Positions 33,671-42,016 of a stretch of DNA of 64,000 bases are shown in pieces. Origin of the DNA: Pedobacter puniceum (GTDB lineage: Bacteria > Bacteroidota > Bacteroidia > Sphingobacteriales > Sphingobacteriaceae). The DNA is taken from positions 496,001 through 560,000 of the forward strand of contig NZ_WKJI01000001.1 in NCBI RefSeq assembly GCF_009674685.1, in the 5' to 3' direction. A program made the translations under genes and the position numbers. The number at the start of each line of letters is the position of its first letter. Position 1 is the stretch's first letter. Below the pieces are notes generated by a model. It ran no database searches, had not been told where the DNA came from, and saw only the letters and a program-made list of their open reading frames with translations.

Positions 33671-34516
33671 ATGAAACATATACTTATCATATTGGTATTA
33701 TTTTGCTTTTCTTGTAAGGAGAAAGCGCAAACACAAGACAAAAAAAGAAATCAGTTTGCAACCATCAGTTCTTACTTTCATCAGGATTGGGCCAACCAAA
33801 AACATTGGGATGATGGCTTAGCAGAAGTAGCTGTTTATGAAGCAAAACGCAGCATTTATGGTAAAGTAAGAGATTTTGATTATACCTACATCACCGTATC
33901 AGAAGATTTTAATAAAGCTTTTAGGGTTAAAACCGATGATTACCAGCGTAAAGACCTTTATAAAGTGTTAAAAGTAAATGCTTTTGCTCGTATCCCTACG
34001 GATAATTATCCTTATCATTTCTTAACTTCTATGTTTTTCCTCAGAGAAAACGCTTTGGTATTGGATAAAATGACTACCAGCTCGCAAGAATGGTGTGGCA
34101 ATACTTTTAAAGAATATCTTCAAGACAGTAAAGGCATTAACTTAAATTATCACTCTTATTGGGATAACGAAGGCGATGGTAAAACCCAAATAGCAGCAGG
34201 CGTTTTACTAGAAGACCAATTGCCATACACTTTAAGAGCTTTAAAATTTCAAGATGGCTTAGCTTTCTCTGCTTCGGTTTTAGAAAGTCAAATCTCAAGT
34301 AAAGTAGGTAAATTAACGGTTTACGATGCCAATTTTAAAATTATCGATGATAAAGCTTCCAACACTTGGAAGGTTGAGCTTACTTTAGAAAGTGGCAAAG
34401 TTAATAGTTATTATTTTGCTAAAGCTTATCCTAATGTTCTCATGAAACAAACTACTTGGGACAGTAGAAATCTCATTTTAAAAGACCTTTCTAGATATGC
34501 GTATTGGCAGCAATAA
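33671..34516 (+). CDS. Lipoprotein, unknown function
   Basis: About 281-residue lipoprotein. I start it at ATG 33671 (MKHILIILVL), since only this start gives a proper signal peptide with lipobox CFSC; a longer frame begins with GTG at 33605. The mature part has a central WCGNTFKEY and later YDANFKIIDD. Relatives in Bacteroidota are sometimes labelled 'septum formation inhibitor Maf', which I consider a mis-annotation because Maf motifs are absent. Its last 20 bp overlap the GH113-like gene, so the two are translated together and perhaps act together at the cell surface. Confidence 0.75.
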   Translation: MKHILIILVLFCFSCKEKAQTQDKKRNQFATISSYFHQDWANQKHWDDGLAEVAVYEAKRSIYGKVRDFDYTYITVSEDFNKAFRVKTDDYQRKDLYKVLKVNAFARIPTDNYPYHFLTSMFFLRENALVLDKMTTSSQEWCGNTFKEYLQDSKGINLNYHSYWDNEGDGKTQIAAGVLLEDQLPYTLRALKFQDGLAFSASVLESQISSKVGKLTVYDANFKIIDDKASNTWKVELTLESGKVNSYYFAKAYPNVLMKQTTWDSRNLILKDLSRYAYWQQ

Positions 34517-35531
34517 AATACTACTCGTTTTTGCTTTGCTGTTATTCTCTTGCTCACAGGCCGAGTCTCAGAAGAAAGATGCCGTTTGGGTAAAAGATAA
34601 AATCAACGGGATAAGTTTTGTTGCGCCCCCACGTGTGGTTGACGATACTTGGTCTAAAGAAATTAAAAGTATTCATGCTGGTTGGGTAGCCATTATTCCT
34701 TATGCTTTTTCAAATGTAAACGAGCCTGCCGTTATTTATCATCCTGAAAGGCAGTACTGGGGCGAGTCTTTAGAAGGTGTAAAAGCCACCATTAAACAAG
34801 CCCATGCTAACGGATTAAAAGTAATGGTAAAACCACAGGTTTGGCTACAAAGAGGCGCATGGATAGGCAGTTTTGATTTAGTCACCGAAGCCCAATGGCA
34901 GCAATGGGAGCAAGATTATGAAAAGTATATCTTAACTTTTGCACAACTAGCCAAGCAAGAGCAAGCCGATATGATTTGTATTGGTACCGAGTATAGAAAT
35001 GCAGCCATTAAACGCCCAAAATTTTGGTTAAAGCTTATCGCGGATATCAGAAAAGTTTACCAAGGGAAGTTAACCTATTGCGCAAATTGGGATGATTACC
35101 AACAAATTACCTTTTGGCAAGCTTTAGATTTTATAGGTATTAGCGGCTATTTCCCAATCTCAGAAGCTAAAGAACCTAGCGTTAAAGAACTGGTTAAAGC
35201 CTGGAAACCCTACCAGCAAGAGCTAGCGAAATTTAGTAAAGAGGTAGCCAAACCCATCTTGTTTACAGAATATGGTTACCGCAGTATGGAGCAACCTGCA
35301 TGGAAATCTTGGGAAGCAGAACATCAAAAAAGAAATATCAACCAACAGGCACAAGCCAATGCTTACGAAGCACTTTTCTTGAGTTTATGGAAAGAACCTT
35401 GGTTTGCAGGAGGTTTCGCATGGAAATGGTACTCCTCTTTCAGAAGAATAGACCCCATCCAAAACAACGACTGGACCCCACAAAACAAAAAAGCGCAAGC
35501 CGTTATAAAAGCTTACTATCAGAAGTATTGA
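34497..35531 (+). CDS. GH113-like glycoside hydrolase, lipoprotein
   Basis: Secreted TIM-barrel enzyme of 344 residues. The signal peptide ends in a lipobox (LFSC). Two candidate catalytic acids sit at the expected strand ends: E in ICIGTEYRNAA (acid/base) and E in PILFTEYGYRS (nucleophile), as in clan A GH113/GH5-like beta-mannanases. GGFAWKWYSSF near the end is also family-typical. Beta-mannosidic substrates are a reasonable guess but not shown. It overlaps the preceding lipoprotein gene by 20 bp. No SusCD, mannose permease or regulator is next to it. Confidence 0.82.
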   Translation: MRIGSNKILLVFALLLFSCSQAESQKKDAVWVKDKINGISFVAPPRVVDDTWSKEIKSIHAGWVAIIPYAFSNVNEPAVIYHPERQYWGESLEGVKATIKQAHANGLKVMVKPQVWLQRGAWIGSFDLVTEAQWQQWEQDYEKYILTFAQLAKQEQADMICIGTEYRNAAIKRPKFWLKLIADIRKVYQGKLTYCANWDDYQQITFWQALDFIGISGYFPISEAKEPSVKELVKAWKPYQQELAKFSKEVAKPILFTEYGYRSMEQPAWKSWEAEHQKRNINQQAQANAYEALFLSLWKEPWFAGGFAWKWYSSFRRIDPIQNNDWTPQNKKAQAVIKAYYQKY

Positions 35532-35590
35532 TTGAGTGTATAATAAGACTATATGATCTTCAACTTCCGGAAAAGGGATACTTCTACCGT

Positions 35591-36733
35591 TTATCTTACA
35601 GAATCATAGATCCCTAAACGAGCAGGTTTTGTTAAAACGATATGCCAAAGGTGATTTTTTCTAGACCTGAAAGATGCAGCGCTAGCACATAGGAAATATC
35701 GCCACATTCGATAGAAGCGTTCATCGTAACTATCTTTTAAGCTATCCCAGCTTTCCTCAAACTTCTTAAGCCATTGCATCAAAGTTGGGTCATAGTATGT
35801 GCCGAAGTTATGCCAGTCTTCTAATACAAAAAGACCTTGCCATGCTTTTGATAATTGACTTGCAGATGGTAACATTCCATTTGGGAATATATATTTATCA
35901 ATCCATGGGTCGGTAGTTTTAGCATCATAATTACCCCCAATAGTATGTATTAAAAATATGCCATCATCTTCAAGATTCTTAGCAGCAACTTCCATATAGG
36001 TTCTAAAGTTTCGGTAGCCAACTGCTTCAAGCATAGCAATAGAAACAACCCTATCAAACTTTTCATTTACTTCTCTATAATCTTGTATTCTAATTTCAAC
36101 AGGCAAATCTTTATTAATTTCTCTTGCTAAAATTGCCTGTTGTTCTGATATGGTAATACCAACAACTGAAACCTCATATTTTTCAGCTACGTATTTTGCA
36201 AAACCGCCCCAGCCACAGCCAATCTCTAAAATTCGCATTCCTTTTTCTAATTTTAACTTACGGCAAATCAAATCTAGTTTTGCTTCCTGGGCTTCCTCAA
36301 GGTTATTTGCATTTTCCCAATAAGCACAAGAATACATCATTCTAGAATCGAGCATTTTCTCAAAAAGATTATTACCTATATCATAATGTTTATAAGCAAC
36401 CTCTTTTGCTCTAGTTTTATCCTGCATATTTTTAAACTTTGCATTTAAATAATAAAACAGGGTATTTAAATCTCTAGGTAGTTTTTTATCTAAACGATGG
36501 TATAAAACACGGTGCAAAAATTCATCAACAGCTTCACAGTCCCACCAGCCATCCATATATGCCTCACCAAAGGCTATAGAGCCACCAGATATAATTCTAT
36601 TGTATAGTTTAGGATTATGAACTTGTATATCCCAAGGCTGTTTTCCATTAACTGTAATACCAACTGATGCAAAAGCTTCTGTGAAAATCTGACTTAGCGA
36701 GATCATGAGAGATGATTTATGTTTTTTGGTCAA
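35591..36733 (-). CDS. Cyclopropane-fatty-acyl-phospholipid synthase-like methyltransferase
   Basis: SAM-dependent enzyme of 380 residues of the Cfa family, which adds a methylene bridge to unsaturated acyl chains of membrane lipids. The N-terminal part has FGEAYMDGWWDCEAVDEFLHR. The SAM pocket is KGMRILEIGCGWGGFAKYVA. Family-typical are KEVAYKHYDIGNNLFEKMLD, MMYSCAYW, VSIAMLEAVGYRN, and WIDKYIFPNGMLPS. No partner gene lies in the same transcript. A methyltransferase with slightly different product (e.g. 10-methyl) cannot be excluded. Confidence 0.93.
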   Translation of the reverse strand: MTKKHKSSLMISLSQIFTEAFASVGITVNGKQPWDIQVHNPKLYNRIISGGSIAFGEAYMDGWWDCEAVDEFLHRVLYHRLDKKLPRDLNTLFYYLNAKFKNMQDKTRAKEVAYKHYDIGNNLFEKMLDSRMMYSCAYWENANNLEEAQEAKLDLICRKLKLEKGMRILEIGCGWGGFAKYVAEKYEVSVVGITISEQQAILAREINKDLPVEIRIQDYREVNEKFDRVVSIAMLEAVGYRNFRTYMEVAAKNLEDDGIFLIHTIGGNYDAKTTDPWIDKYIFPNGMLPSASQLSKAWQGLFVLEDWHNFGTYYDPTLMQWLKKFEESWDSLKDSYDERFYRMWRYFLCASAASFRSRKNHLWHIVLTKPARLGIYDSVR

Positions 36734-37178
36734 ATATATATTTTTTTATTCTTAGGGTTTATTTAATTCTAAAATCATTTAAAATATTTAAGTAGCTGTT
36801 TAGCACAAGTTTTTAAAAAGGGCTAAAGAGAGTGATGATTTGTGCTTTTGGGTAATAGATTTTTGAAGGCAAGCTCATTCAAACGTAATATGATATATCT
36901 TTTGTGAATTATCCGAGTATAAAAGACTAGTTTGTGTTTATATAAATGATTCTGATATGGAAGATTATTTTAATAGGTTGAAGAGCTATAAATTTAGGAA
37001 GTAAATGTTCTGCAAATTTGCGTCTGCCGTGATTTGTATTTAGTAAAATATGCTTTTCAGGATATTAGCTCACAAATTCTGAAATCATGATAAACAGGTT
37101 TATTCTAGTACTGTAAAATAAAGCACTACAGCTAACAACCTAACCAACTAACCAACTAACCAACTAACACCTAACCAC
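36734..37178. other. 445-bp spacer with an 8-bp microsatellite
   Basis: AT-rich spacer between two minus-strand genes, with no coding frame I can support. At its right end (about 37132-37173) the 8-bp word TAACCAAC repeats about three times perfectly, with degenerate flanks (CTAACAACC, CTAACACC). This lies just after the stop of the aldo/keto reductase gene. It may hold the cfa promoter on the minus strand, but no clear -33/-7 pair was identified. Confidence 0.5.
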
Positions 37179-38168
37179 CTACACCAAAATTCTCTCAATC
37201 CTCGCTAGTTCATCCTCGCTAAATGCAATATTTTCCAAAGCTTTCAAAGAGTCTTCTAGCTGCTCGGGCTTGCTTGCACCTACCAAAACAGAAGTAACAC
37301 GATGGTCTTTTAACAACCAAGCAATAGCCATTTGTGCTAAGCTTTGGTTTCTGCTTACAGCAATATCATTTAAGGCTTTAATTTGGTTCAATCTTTCTTC
37401 TGTAATATGCTCTGCTTTTAAGAAGCCGTGAGATTTTGCAGCCCTAGAATCTTGAGGGATGCCTTTTAAATATTTATTGGTTAATAAACCTTGGGCTAAT
37501 GGCGAGAAAGGAATACAACCTACACCTTCTTTGCCTAATAAATCTAATAAACCATCCTCAACCCAGCGTTCAAACATCGAGTATTTAGGTTGGTGGATGA
37601 TACATGGAGTACCTAAATCTTTTAAAATTTGTATGGCTTTAGCACATTCTTCTGGTTTATAATTAGAAAGACCAATGTATAAAGCTTTTCCTTGGCGCAC
37701 TATTAAATCTAAAGCGCTCATGGTTTCTTCTAGAGGTGTTTCTGGGTCTGGGCGGTGATGATAAAAAATATCCACATAGTCTAATTGCATACGTTTTAAA
37801 CTTTGGTCTAAACTAGCAACTAGATATTTTTTAGAACCCCAATCGCCATAAGGGCCATCCCACATGGTATAGCCAGCTTTAGAAGAAATAATCAATTCAT
37901 CGCGGTAGCTGCTAAAATCTTTTTTAAGTATATAGCCAAAATTTTCTTCAGCAGAGCCCGGAGGCGGACCGTAGTTATTAGCTAAATCAAAATGAGTAAT
38001 GCCGTTATCAAAAGCAGTTTTAATGATATTTCTACCATTTTCAAAAGTATCTACACCACCGAAATTATGCCACAAGCCTAATGATAATGCCGAAAGTTTA
38101 ATGCCACTTTTACCACATCTGCGGTAAAGCATCTTATCATATCTGCTTTTTTGAGGAATATAATGCAT
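37179..38168 (-). CDS. Aldo/keto reductase, YghZ/L-glyceraldehyde 3-phosphate reductase type
   Basis: NADPH-dependent TIM-barrel reductase of about 329 residues. The start is placed at ATG 38168 (MHYIPQKSRYDKM), as upstream codons to 38210 look like leader sequence. The catalytic tetrad is visible: D and Y in FDLANNYG, K in IISSKAGYTMW, and H in DIFYHHRPDP. The cofactor-binding end has SVLVGASKPEQLEDSL. The first part (RRCGKSGIKLSALSLGLWHNFG) is typical of the YghZ group that reduces methylglyoxal or L-glyceraldehyde 3-phosphate. It is divergent from trxB with 156 bp between. Confidence 0.93.
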   Translation of the reverse strand: MHYIPQKSRYDKMLYRRCGKSGIKLSALSLGLWHNFGGVDTFENGRNIIKTAFDNGITHFDLANNYGPPPGSAEENFGYILKKDFSSYRDELIISSKAGYTMWDGPYGDWGSKKYLVASLDQSLKRMQLDYVDIFYHHRPDPETPLEETMSALDLIVRQGKALYIGLSNYKPEECAKAIQILKDLGTPCIIHQPKYSMFERWVEDGLLDLLGKEGVGCIPFSPLAQGLLTNKYLKGIPQDSRAAKSHGFLKAEHITEERLNQIKALNDIAVSRNQSLAQMAIAWLLKDHRVTSVLVGASKPEQLEDSLKALENIAFSEDELARIERILV

Positions 38169-38272
38169 GTTTTTAGATTTTAGAATGCCAAAATAGTAAA
38201 TTAATAACATCTTAGAGGCGCAAAAAATAAATAAGTTGCAGCATCATAATTAAATCATAATTTTCTACAGAT

Positions 38273-38302
38273 TTGTGTTTTTAGCTGCTAACATTAACTT
38301 TG
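38273..38302 (+). promoter_or_regulatory. Promoter of trxB
   Basis: TTG at 38273-38275 and TAACTTTG at 38295-38302 are 19 bp apart, an exact fit to the Bacteroidota consensus TTG-N19-TAnnTTTG. The trxB ATG follows 22 bp after the -7 box, giving a very short leader. Confidence 0.75.
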
Positions 38303-38324
38303 CATCTCAATCATAAACAAAACA

Positions 38325-39275
38325 ATGACAGAAGAATTAGAACACGTTAAGTGCTTAATTATAGGATCTGGTCCTGCGGGCTATACTGCTGCTATTTATG
38401 CTGCTAGAGCTGATTTAAAACCTGTAATGATTACAGGTATGCAAATGGGTGGGCAGTTAACACAAACCACTGATGTTGAGAATTTCCCAGGTTACCCTGG
38501 AGGTGTAATGGGGCCAGAAATGATGGAAGACTTTAGAAAACAGGCAGAACGTTTTGGTACAGATATCCGTTTTGGTTACGTATCATCAGTAGATTTTACA
38601 GGTCCTGTTCATAAAGTTGTGGTAGATGATTCTAAAACAATATTAGCAGATACCGTGATTGTTTCTACAGGAGCATCGGCGAAATGGTTAGGTTTAGAGT
38701 CTGAGCAAAAATATAACGGTTTTGGTGTTTCTGCTTGTGCTGTTTGCGATGGATTTTTCTTCAAAAACCAAGATGTAGCTATTGTTGGGGCAGGAGATAC
38801 CGCGGCAGAAGAAGCTACCTATCTGGCTAAATTATGTAATAAAGTTTACATGATTGTTCGTCGTGATGAGTTTAGAGCATCAAAAGCCATGGAAAAACGC
38901 GTATTAAATACCGCAAATATTGAGATTTTATACAACTCAGAAACCCAAGAGATTTTAGGCGATGGCAAAAATGTTACGGGCGTTAGGGTTATCAATAACA
39001 AAACACAAGAAACTAAAGATTTAAATGTTACAGGTTTCTTTGTAGCCATTGGTCATAAACCTAATACCGATATTTTTAAAGGTTGGATAGATATGGATGA
39101 AACAGGTTATATCATCACTAAGCCAGATAGTACCGCTACTAATATCCCTGGAGTTTTTGTTTCTGGCGATGCACAAGATAAAATTTACCGTCAGGCAGTA
39201 ACCGCTGCAGGTTCTGGCTGTATGGCAGCTTTAGAGGCCGAACGTTATTTAGCTGCTTTAGAAGACGCAGAGTAA
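38325..39275 (+). CDS. trxB: Thioredoxin-disulfide reductase
   Basis: FAD- and NADPH-dependent enzyme of 316 residues that keeps thioredoxin reduced. It has the FAD dinucleotide motif GSGPAGYTAAIYAARA, GGQLTQTTDVENFPGYP, the redox pair C138/C141 in SACAVCDG, the NADPH motif VGAGDTAAEEA, and the C-terminal GVFVSGDAQDKIYRQAVTAA. Length and motifs are standard for low-molecular-weight TrxB. It has its own strong promoter and ends in a bidirectional terminator. No thioredoxin gene is adjacent. Confidence 0.97.
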   Translation: MTEELEHVKCLIIGSGPAGYTAAIYAARADLKPVMITGMQMGGQLTQTTDVENFPGYPGGVMGPEMMEDFRKQAERFGTDIRFGYVSSVDFTGPVHKVVVDDSKTILADTVIVSTGASAKWLGLESEQKYNGFGVSACAVCDGFFFKNQDVAIVGAGDTAAEEATYLAKLCNKVYMIVRRDEFRASKAMEKRVLNTANIEILYNSETQEILGDGKNVTGVRVINNKTQETKDLNVTGFFVAIGHKPNTDIFKGWIDMDETGYIITKPDSTATNIPGVFVSGDAQDKIYRQAVTAAGSGCMAALEAERYLAALEDAE

Positions 39276-39294
39276 CATTGTGATCATCTGAAAT

Positions 39295-39332
39295 AAGAAA
39301 GCTCAACTATCTTTTGATGGTTGAGCTTTCTT
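39295..39332. terminator. Terminator after trxB
   Basis: Stem AAGAAAGCTCAAC (39295-39307) with GTTGAGCTTTCTT (39320-39332). Its A- and T-flanks allow function on either strand; it lies 19 bp after the trxB stop. Confidence 0.8.
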
Positions 39333-39575
39333 ATTGATATTACTTTGGTATTAAGTTTATTGGATTCAAATAGTTCGATTATAGAGCCTTAGCATTAACA
39401 ACCGTTTACGCTTAATTCCGCCTTGGCGATTGCGGCATCTACAAAACTAGACTTAGCAGAACCTTTAAAAGCAAGCGGCGCAGCGGAGAGTTTATTCAAT
39501 TAGCTTATTGTTTTTTAAAGGCTTTCATGTGTTCGCTTTGCTCGGGTTTGGATACTTTTTGCGGAAACATGCAAA

Positions 39576-39668
39576 GCATTCATGAAGGCCAAAACATAAA
39601 ACTAATACTTTGAATAAAAGTATCTTGACATGGCCGGTCAAGAGGCCGGAAAGCCAGAGCGTGAATGC
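39576..39668. repeat. 93-bp inverted-repeat element, second member of a family
   Basis: GCATTCATGAA at 39576 and CGTGAATGC ending at 39668 form imperfect terminal inverted repeats. Inside are a small hairpin (ATACTT...AAGTAT) and GGCCGGTCAAGAGGCC. The ends and the GAGGCC block recall the element at 22941-23043. Confidence 0.5.
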
Positions 39669-39717
39669 CTGATTTTGATATAATAACACCAATGTTAATT
39701 AAGTCGAAAGATATAAA

Positions 39718-41565
39718 TTAACCTATTCCATACAAACTGCCACCTTTATCCCATAACCTATCAATTTTCTTTTCAACTTCTGGGTTTTGAATTAGTGGAG
39801 GAGCGTGATGAGGTTTTATTCTAGCATCAATCACAATTGGGCCTTTACAACCCCAATGTTTATGTTCTATAAAGCTGTTAATACCATAAATATCATGTGA
39901 AGGATTACTTCTGGTAAAACTCACCCAAACAAAATTATTAGGAGTTTTAGCTGTAAACTCAGCATCATCACATAAAATAATAAGACCTAAGCCACCCAAA
40001 TCCTGTGTTTTTAAATAGTTATTTAGAATCTCAGTTTCTTCCTCAGCTTTTTTATAATCTGTAAAAACTGGTGCTTGTATGGCTATTACACCTGGCATCA
40101 CCATTTTAAATCCTGAATATAGATTTGGGATACTAAAACTAGCAGGAACTTCATTCCATAAAGTACGTTTTACCTCTCCGGCAATAGCTATAGCTACTTT
40201 AGAACCTGCGTTAATATCTGTACCGCTATAATCTAAAGTATCAATAGTGGTTTTGGTGTAAAAATGTAAATCGCGGGTAAAATCTATCCTTTCCAAAACA
40301 TGCTGCATAAAGGCAGGAATATCATGGATATCCAGCTCAGGATTATCTTCTTTGGCACAAATAAACAAGTATTTAGCTAAGCTGAGTTGGTTTTTACCTA
40401 AAACATGGTTAGCAATGGTTAATATTTCCTGAGGTTTACGCTCTTTTAAATACGGAGTATAGCGTTCGCTTCCTAAGGCAAAAAGTAGAGGGTGAACGCC
40501 GGCTGCATCTACCGCATTTACGGCATGCAAGCCTGGTACTTCTTGCGGAATGGCAGCTCCGGTAATTTCATGAATAAGCGCACCAAAGCTGGTATCTTCT
40601 TGTGGCGGTCTGCCTACAACAGTAAAACTCCAAATAGCATCTTTTTTATGGTAAACCTGATGCACTTTCATTAAAGGGAAAGGATGTGTTAAACTGTAAT
40701 AACCTAAATGGTCACCAAAAGGTCCTTCAGGTTTGTTTTCTTGCGGATAAACAGTCCCAGTAATCACAAAATCAGCATCGGCAGAAATGCAAAAACCTTC
40801 TTCATCATAAAAATATCTAAACCTACGATTGCCTAAAGCACCAGCAAAAGTCATTTCAGATAAACCTTCTGGTAAAGGCATAACAGCAGCTAAAGGATGT
40901 GATGGTGGGCCACCTACAAAAATACTTACTTTTAAAGGTTGTCCTAAAGCATTTGCCTTGGTTTGGTGTACTCCAATACCTCTGTGCAATTGGTAATGTA
41001 GGCCAATTTCCTTATCGGTGATGTATTCGTTTCCACTGAGTTGTATGCGATACATCCCTAAGTTAGCATTCATGATACCGGGTTTGGTGATGTCTTCCGT
41101 ATAAACCTGTGGCATAGTCACAAAAGGGCCGCCATCCATTGGCCAATTTACAATAGGGGGGATATCAGAAATTTTTGCTCTACCATAATTGATAGGACTA
41201 TTTCTGCTGGTTTTCATAGGTAAGGCAGAAAGCGCTGTTAAAGAAACATCCAAATATTTAAAAGGCGCTTTTAAAGCTCTCATGGGGTCTCCTTTTAAAT
41301 CTACCAACACTTTAAGTTTCTCTAAGGTATCTCTAAACATAAACTTGCTACGCTCTAGCGTACCAAAAAGATTAGATACGGCAGGAAACTTACTACCTTT
41401 AATATTCTCGAAATACAGTGCTGGTCCTTGCTGTTCGTAAACACGATGATGAATGGCTGCAGCTTCTAAATAGGGGTCTACTTCTTCCTTAATCCTAACT
41501 AAATGTCCGTTACGTTCTAAATCGTTAACGCAATCTCTTAAACTATGATATCCCATGATAGACAA
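39718..41565 (-). CDS. UbiD-family decarboxylase
   Basis: Prenylated-FMN-dependent (de)carboxylase of 615 residues. The N-terminal half (about 1-340) and C-terminal half fit UbiD: GYHSLRDCVNDLERNGHLVR at the start, GPFGDHLGYYS with family-typical Glu/His surroundings, and SFGALIHEITGAAIPQEVPG near the prFMN site. In Bacteroidota such proteins are usually assigned to quinone synthesis (menaquinone-type decarboxylase), but no men or ubi genes are near and no UbiX partner is present in the window. The start may be the first Met (41565) or the fourth residue's Met (41556). Confidence 0.9.
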   Translation of the reverse strand: MSIMGYHSLRDCVNDLERNGHLVRIKEEVDPYLEAAAIHHRVYEQQGPALYFENIKGSKFPAVSNLFGTLERSKFMFRDTLEKLKVLVDLKGDPMRALKAPFKYLDVSLTALSALPMKTSRNSPINYGRAKISDIPPIVNWPMDGGPFVTMPQVYTEDITKPGIMNANLGMYRIQLSGNEYITDKEIGLHYQLHRGIGVHQTKANALGQPLKVSIFVGGPPSHPLAAVMPLPEGLSEMTFAGALGNRRFRYFYDEEGFCISADADFVITGTVYPQENKPEGPFGDHLGYYSLTHPFPLMKVHQVYHKKDAIWSFTVVGRPPQEDTSFGALIHEITGAAIPQEVPGLHAVNAVDAAGVHPLLFALGSERYTPYLKERKPQEILTIANHVLGKNQLSLAKYLFICAKEDNPELDIHDIPAFMQHVLERIDFTRDLHFYTKTTIDTLDYSGTDINAGSKVAIAIAGEVKRTLWNEVPASFSIPNLYSGFKMVMPGVIAIQAPVFTDYKKAEEETEILNNYLKTQDLGGLGLIILCDDAEFTAKTPNNFVWVSFTRSNPSHDIYGINSFIEHKHWGCKGPIVIDARIKPHHAPPLIQNPEVEKKIDRLWDKGGSLYGIG

Positions 41566-41788
41566 ATATCATGATAATGAATTTTGTTTTCAGGAAAAGA
41601 TTAAATTTAGTAGAAAGTTTAAAGTATAAAGTCTGCAGACCGAAGACGACTGTCCGATGTATGGGGTGGAAAGCGTAGGAAGTGCAGAGTAGAAAGACCT
41701 TTTAAAGCGGGCATTTGGGTGCTGCCTTTAATATTAAAACCAAATCTTGACGAAGAAAGAAGCCGCTATCTGGCTAGAGTATCTCTAC

Positions 41789-41926
41789 TTAAAAGAAAAA
41801 AGGCAAATCCTTAAAAAAAGAAATTCTTTGCTTTAGGATATACTTTTTATAGATAAAAGTGCTTAAAACAGCGAAGTTATATAAGGCAAATATCAAGATT
41901 AGGATAAGGGTAGCTGTATCTGTCAT
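41789..41926 (-). CDS. Possible 45-residue single-TM protein
   Basis: Too short for routine gene finding. The minus-strand ATG at 41926 opens 45 codons ending TAA (41789-41791). The translation has a clear TM segment, TLILILIFALYNFAVLSTFI, then a basic cytoplasm-type stretch (YKKYILKQRISFFK), consistent with a small N-out/C-in membrane protein. It sits between the TonB receptor's terminator and the UbiD gene, all on the same strand, so it would need its own promoter in the short gap. Conservation in relatives would decide; chance hydrophobic frames are common in AT-rich DNA. Confidence 0.4.
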   Translation of the reverse strand: MTDTATLILILIFALYNFAVLSTFIYKKYILKQRISFFKDLPFFF

Positions 41927-41960
41927 ACCATAAATATAGTTTAATATGTTAGTGAAAACA

Positions 41961-41990
41961 AAAAAGCCTCAGGAAATTTCCCGAGGCCTC
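41961..41990 (-). terminator. Terminator of the TonB receptor gene
   Basis: Stem GCCTCAGGAA (41966-41975) with TTCCCGAGGC (41978-41987), one G-U pair, with an A-run on the plus strand that gives a T-run on the minus strand. It lies about 30 bp after the receptor stop. Confidence 0.8.
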
Positions 41991-42016
41991 AAACTATAAT
42001 TTAAAAAGAGTATTTA

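Larger units (their letters stand above)
39276..39717. other. 442-bp spacer with terminator and repeat remnants
   Basis: Contains the trxB terminator (39295-39332), then a GC-richer stretch (about 39405-39600) without an intact frame, and an inverted-repeat element at 39576-39668. I see no gene. The composition shift suggests remnants of inserted DNA between two core genes. Confidence 0.5.
41566..42016. other. 451-bp spacer with possible small membrane ORF
   Basis: Between the UbiD gene and the TonB receptor gene. It has AGT/GTCCG-type degenerate words near 41628-41700, a possible 45-codon membrane ORF on the minus strand (listed separately) and the receptor's terminator at 41961-41990. Nothing else is evident. 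Confidence 0.5.
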
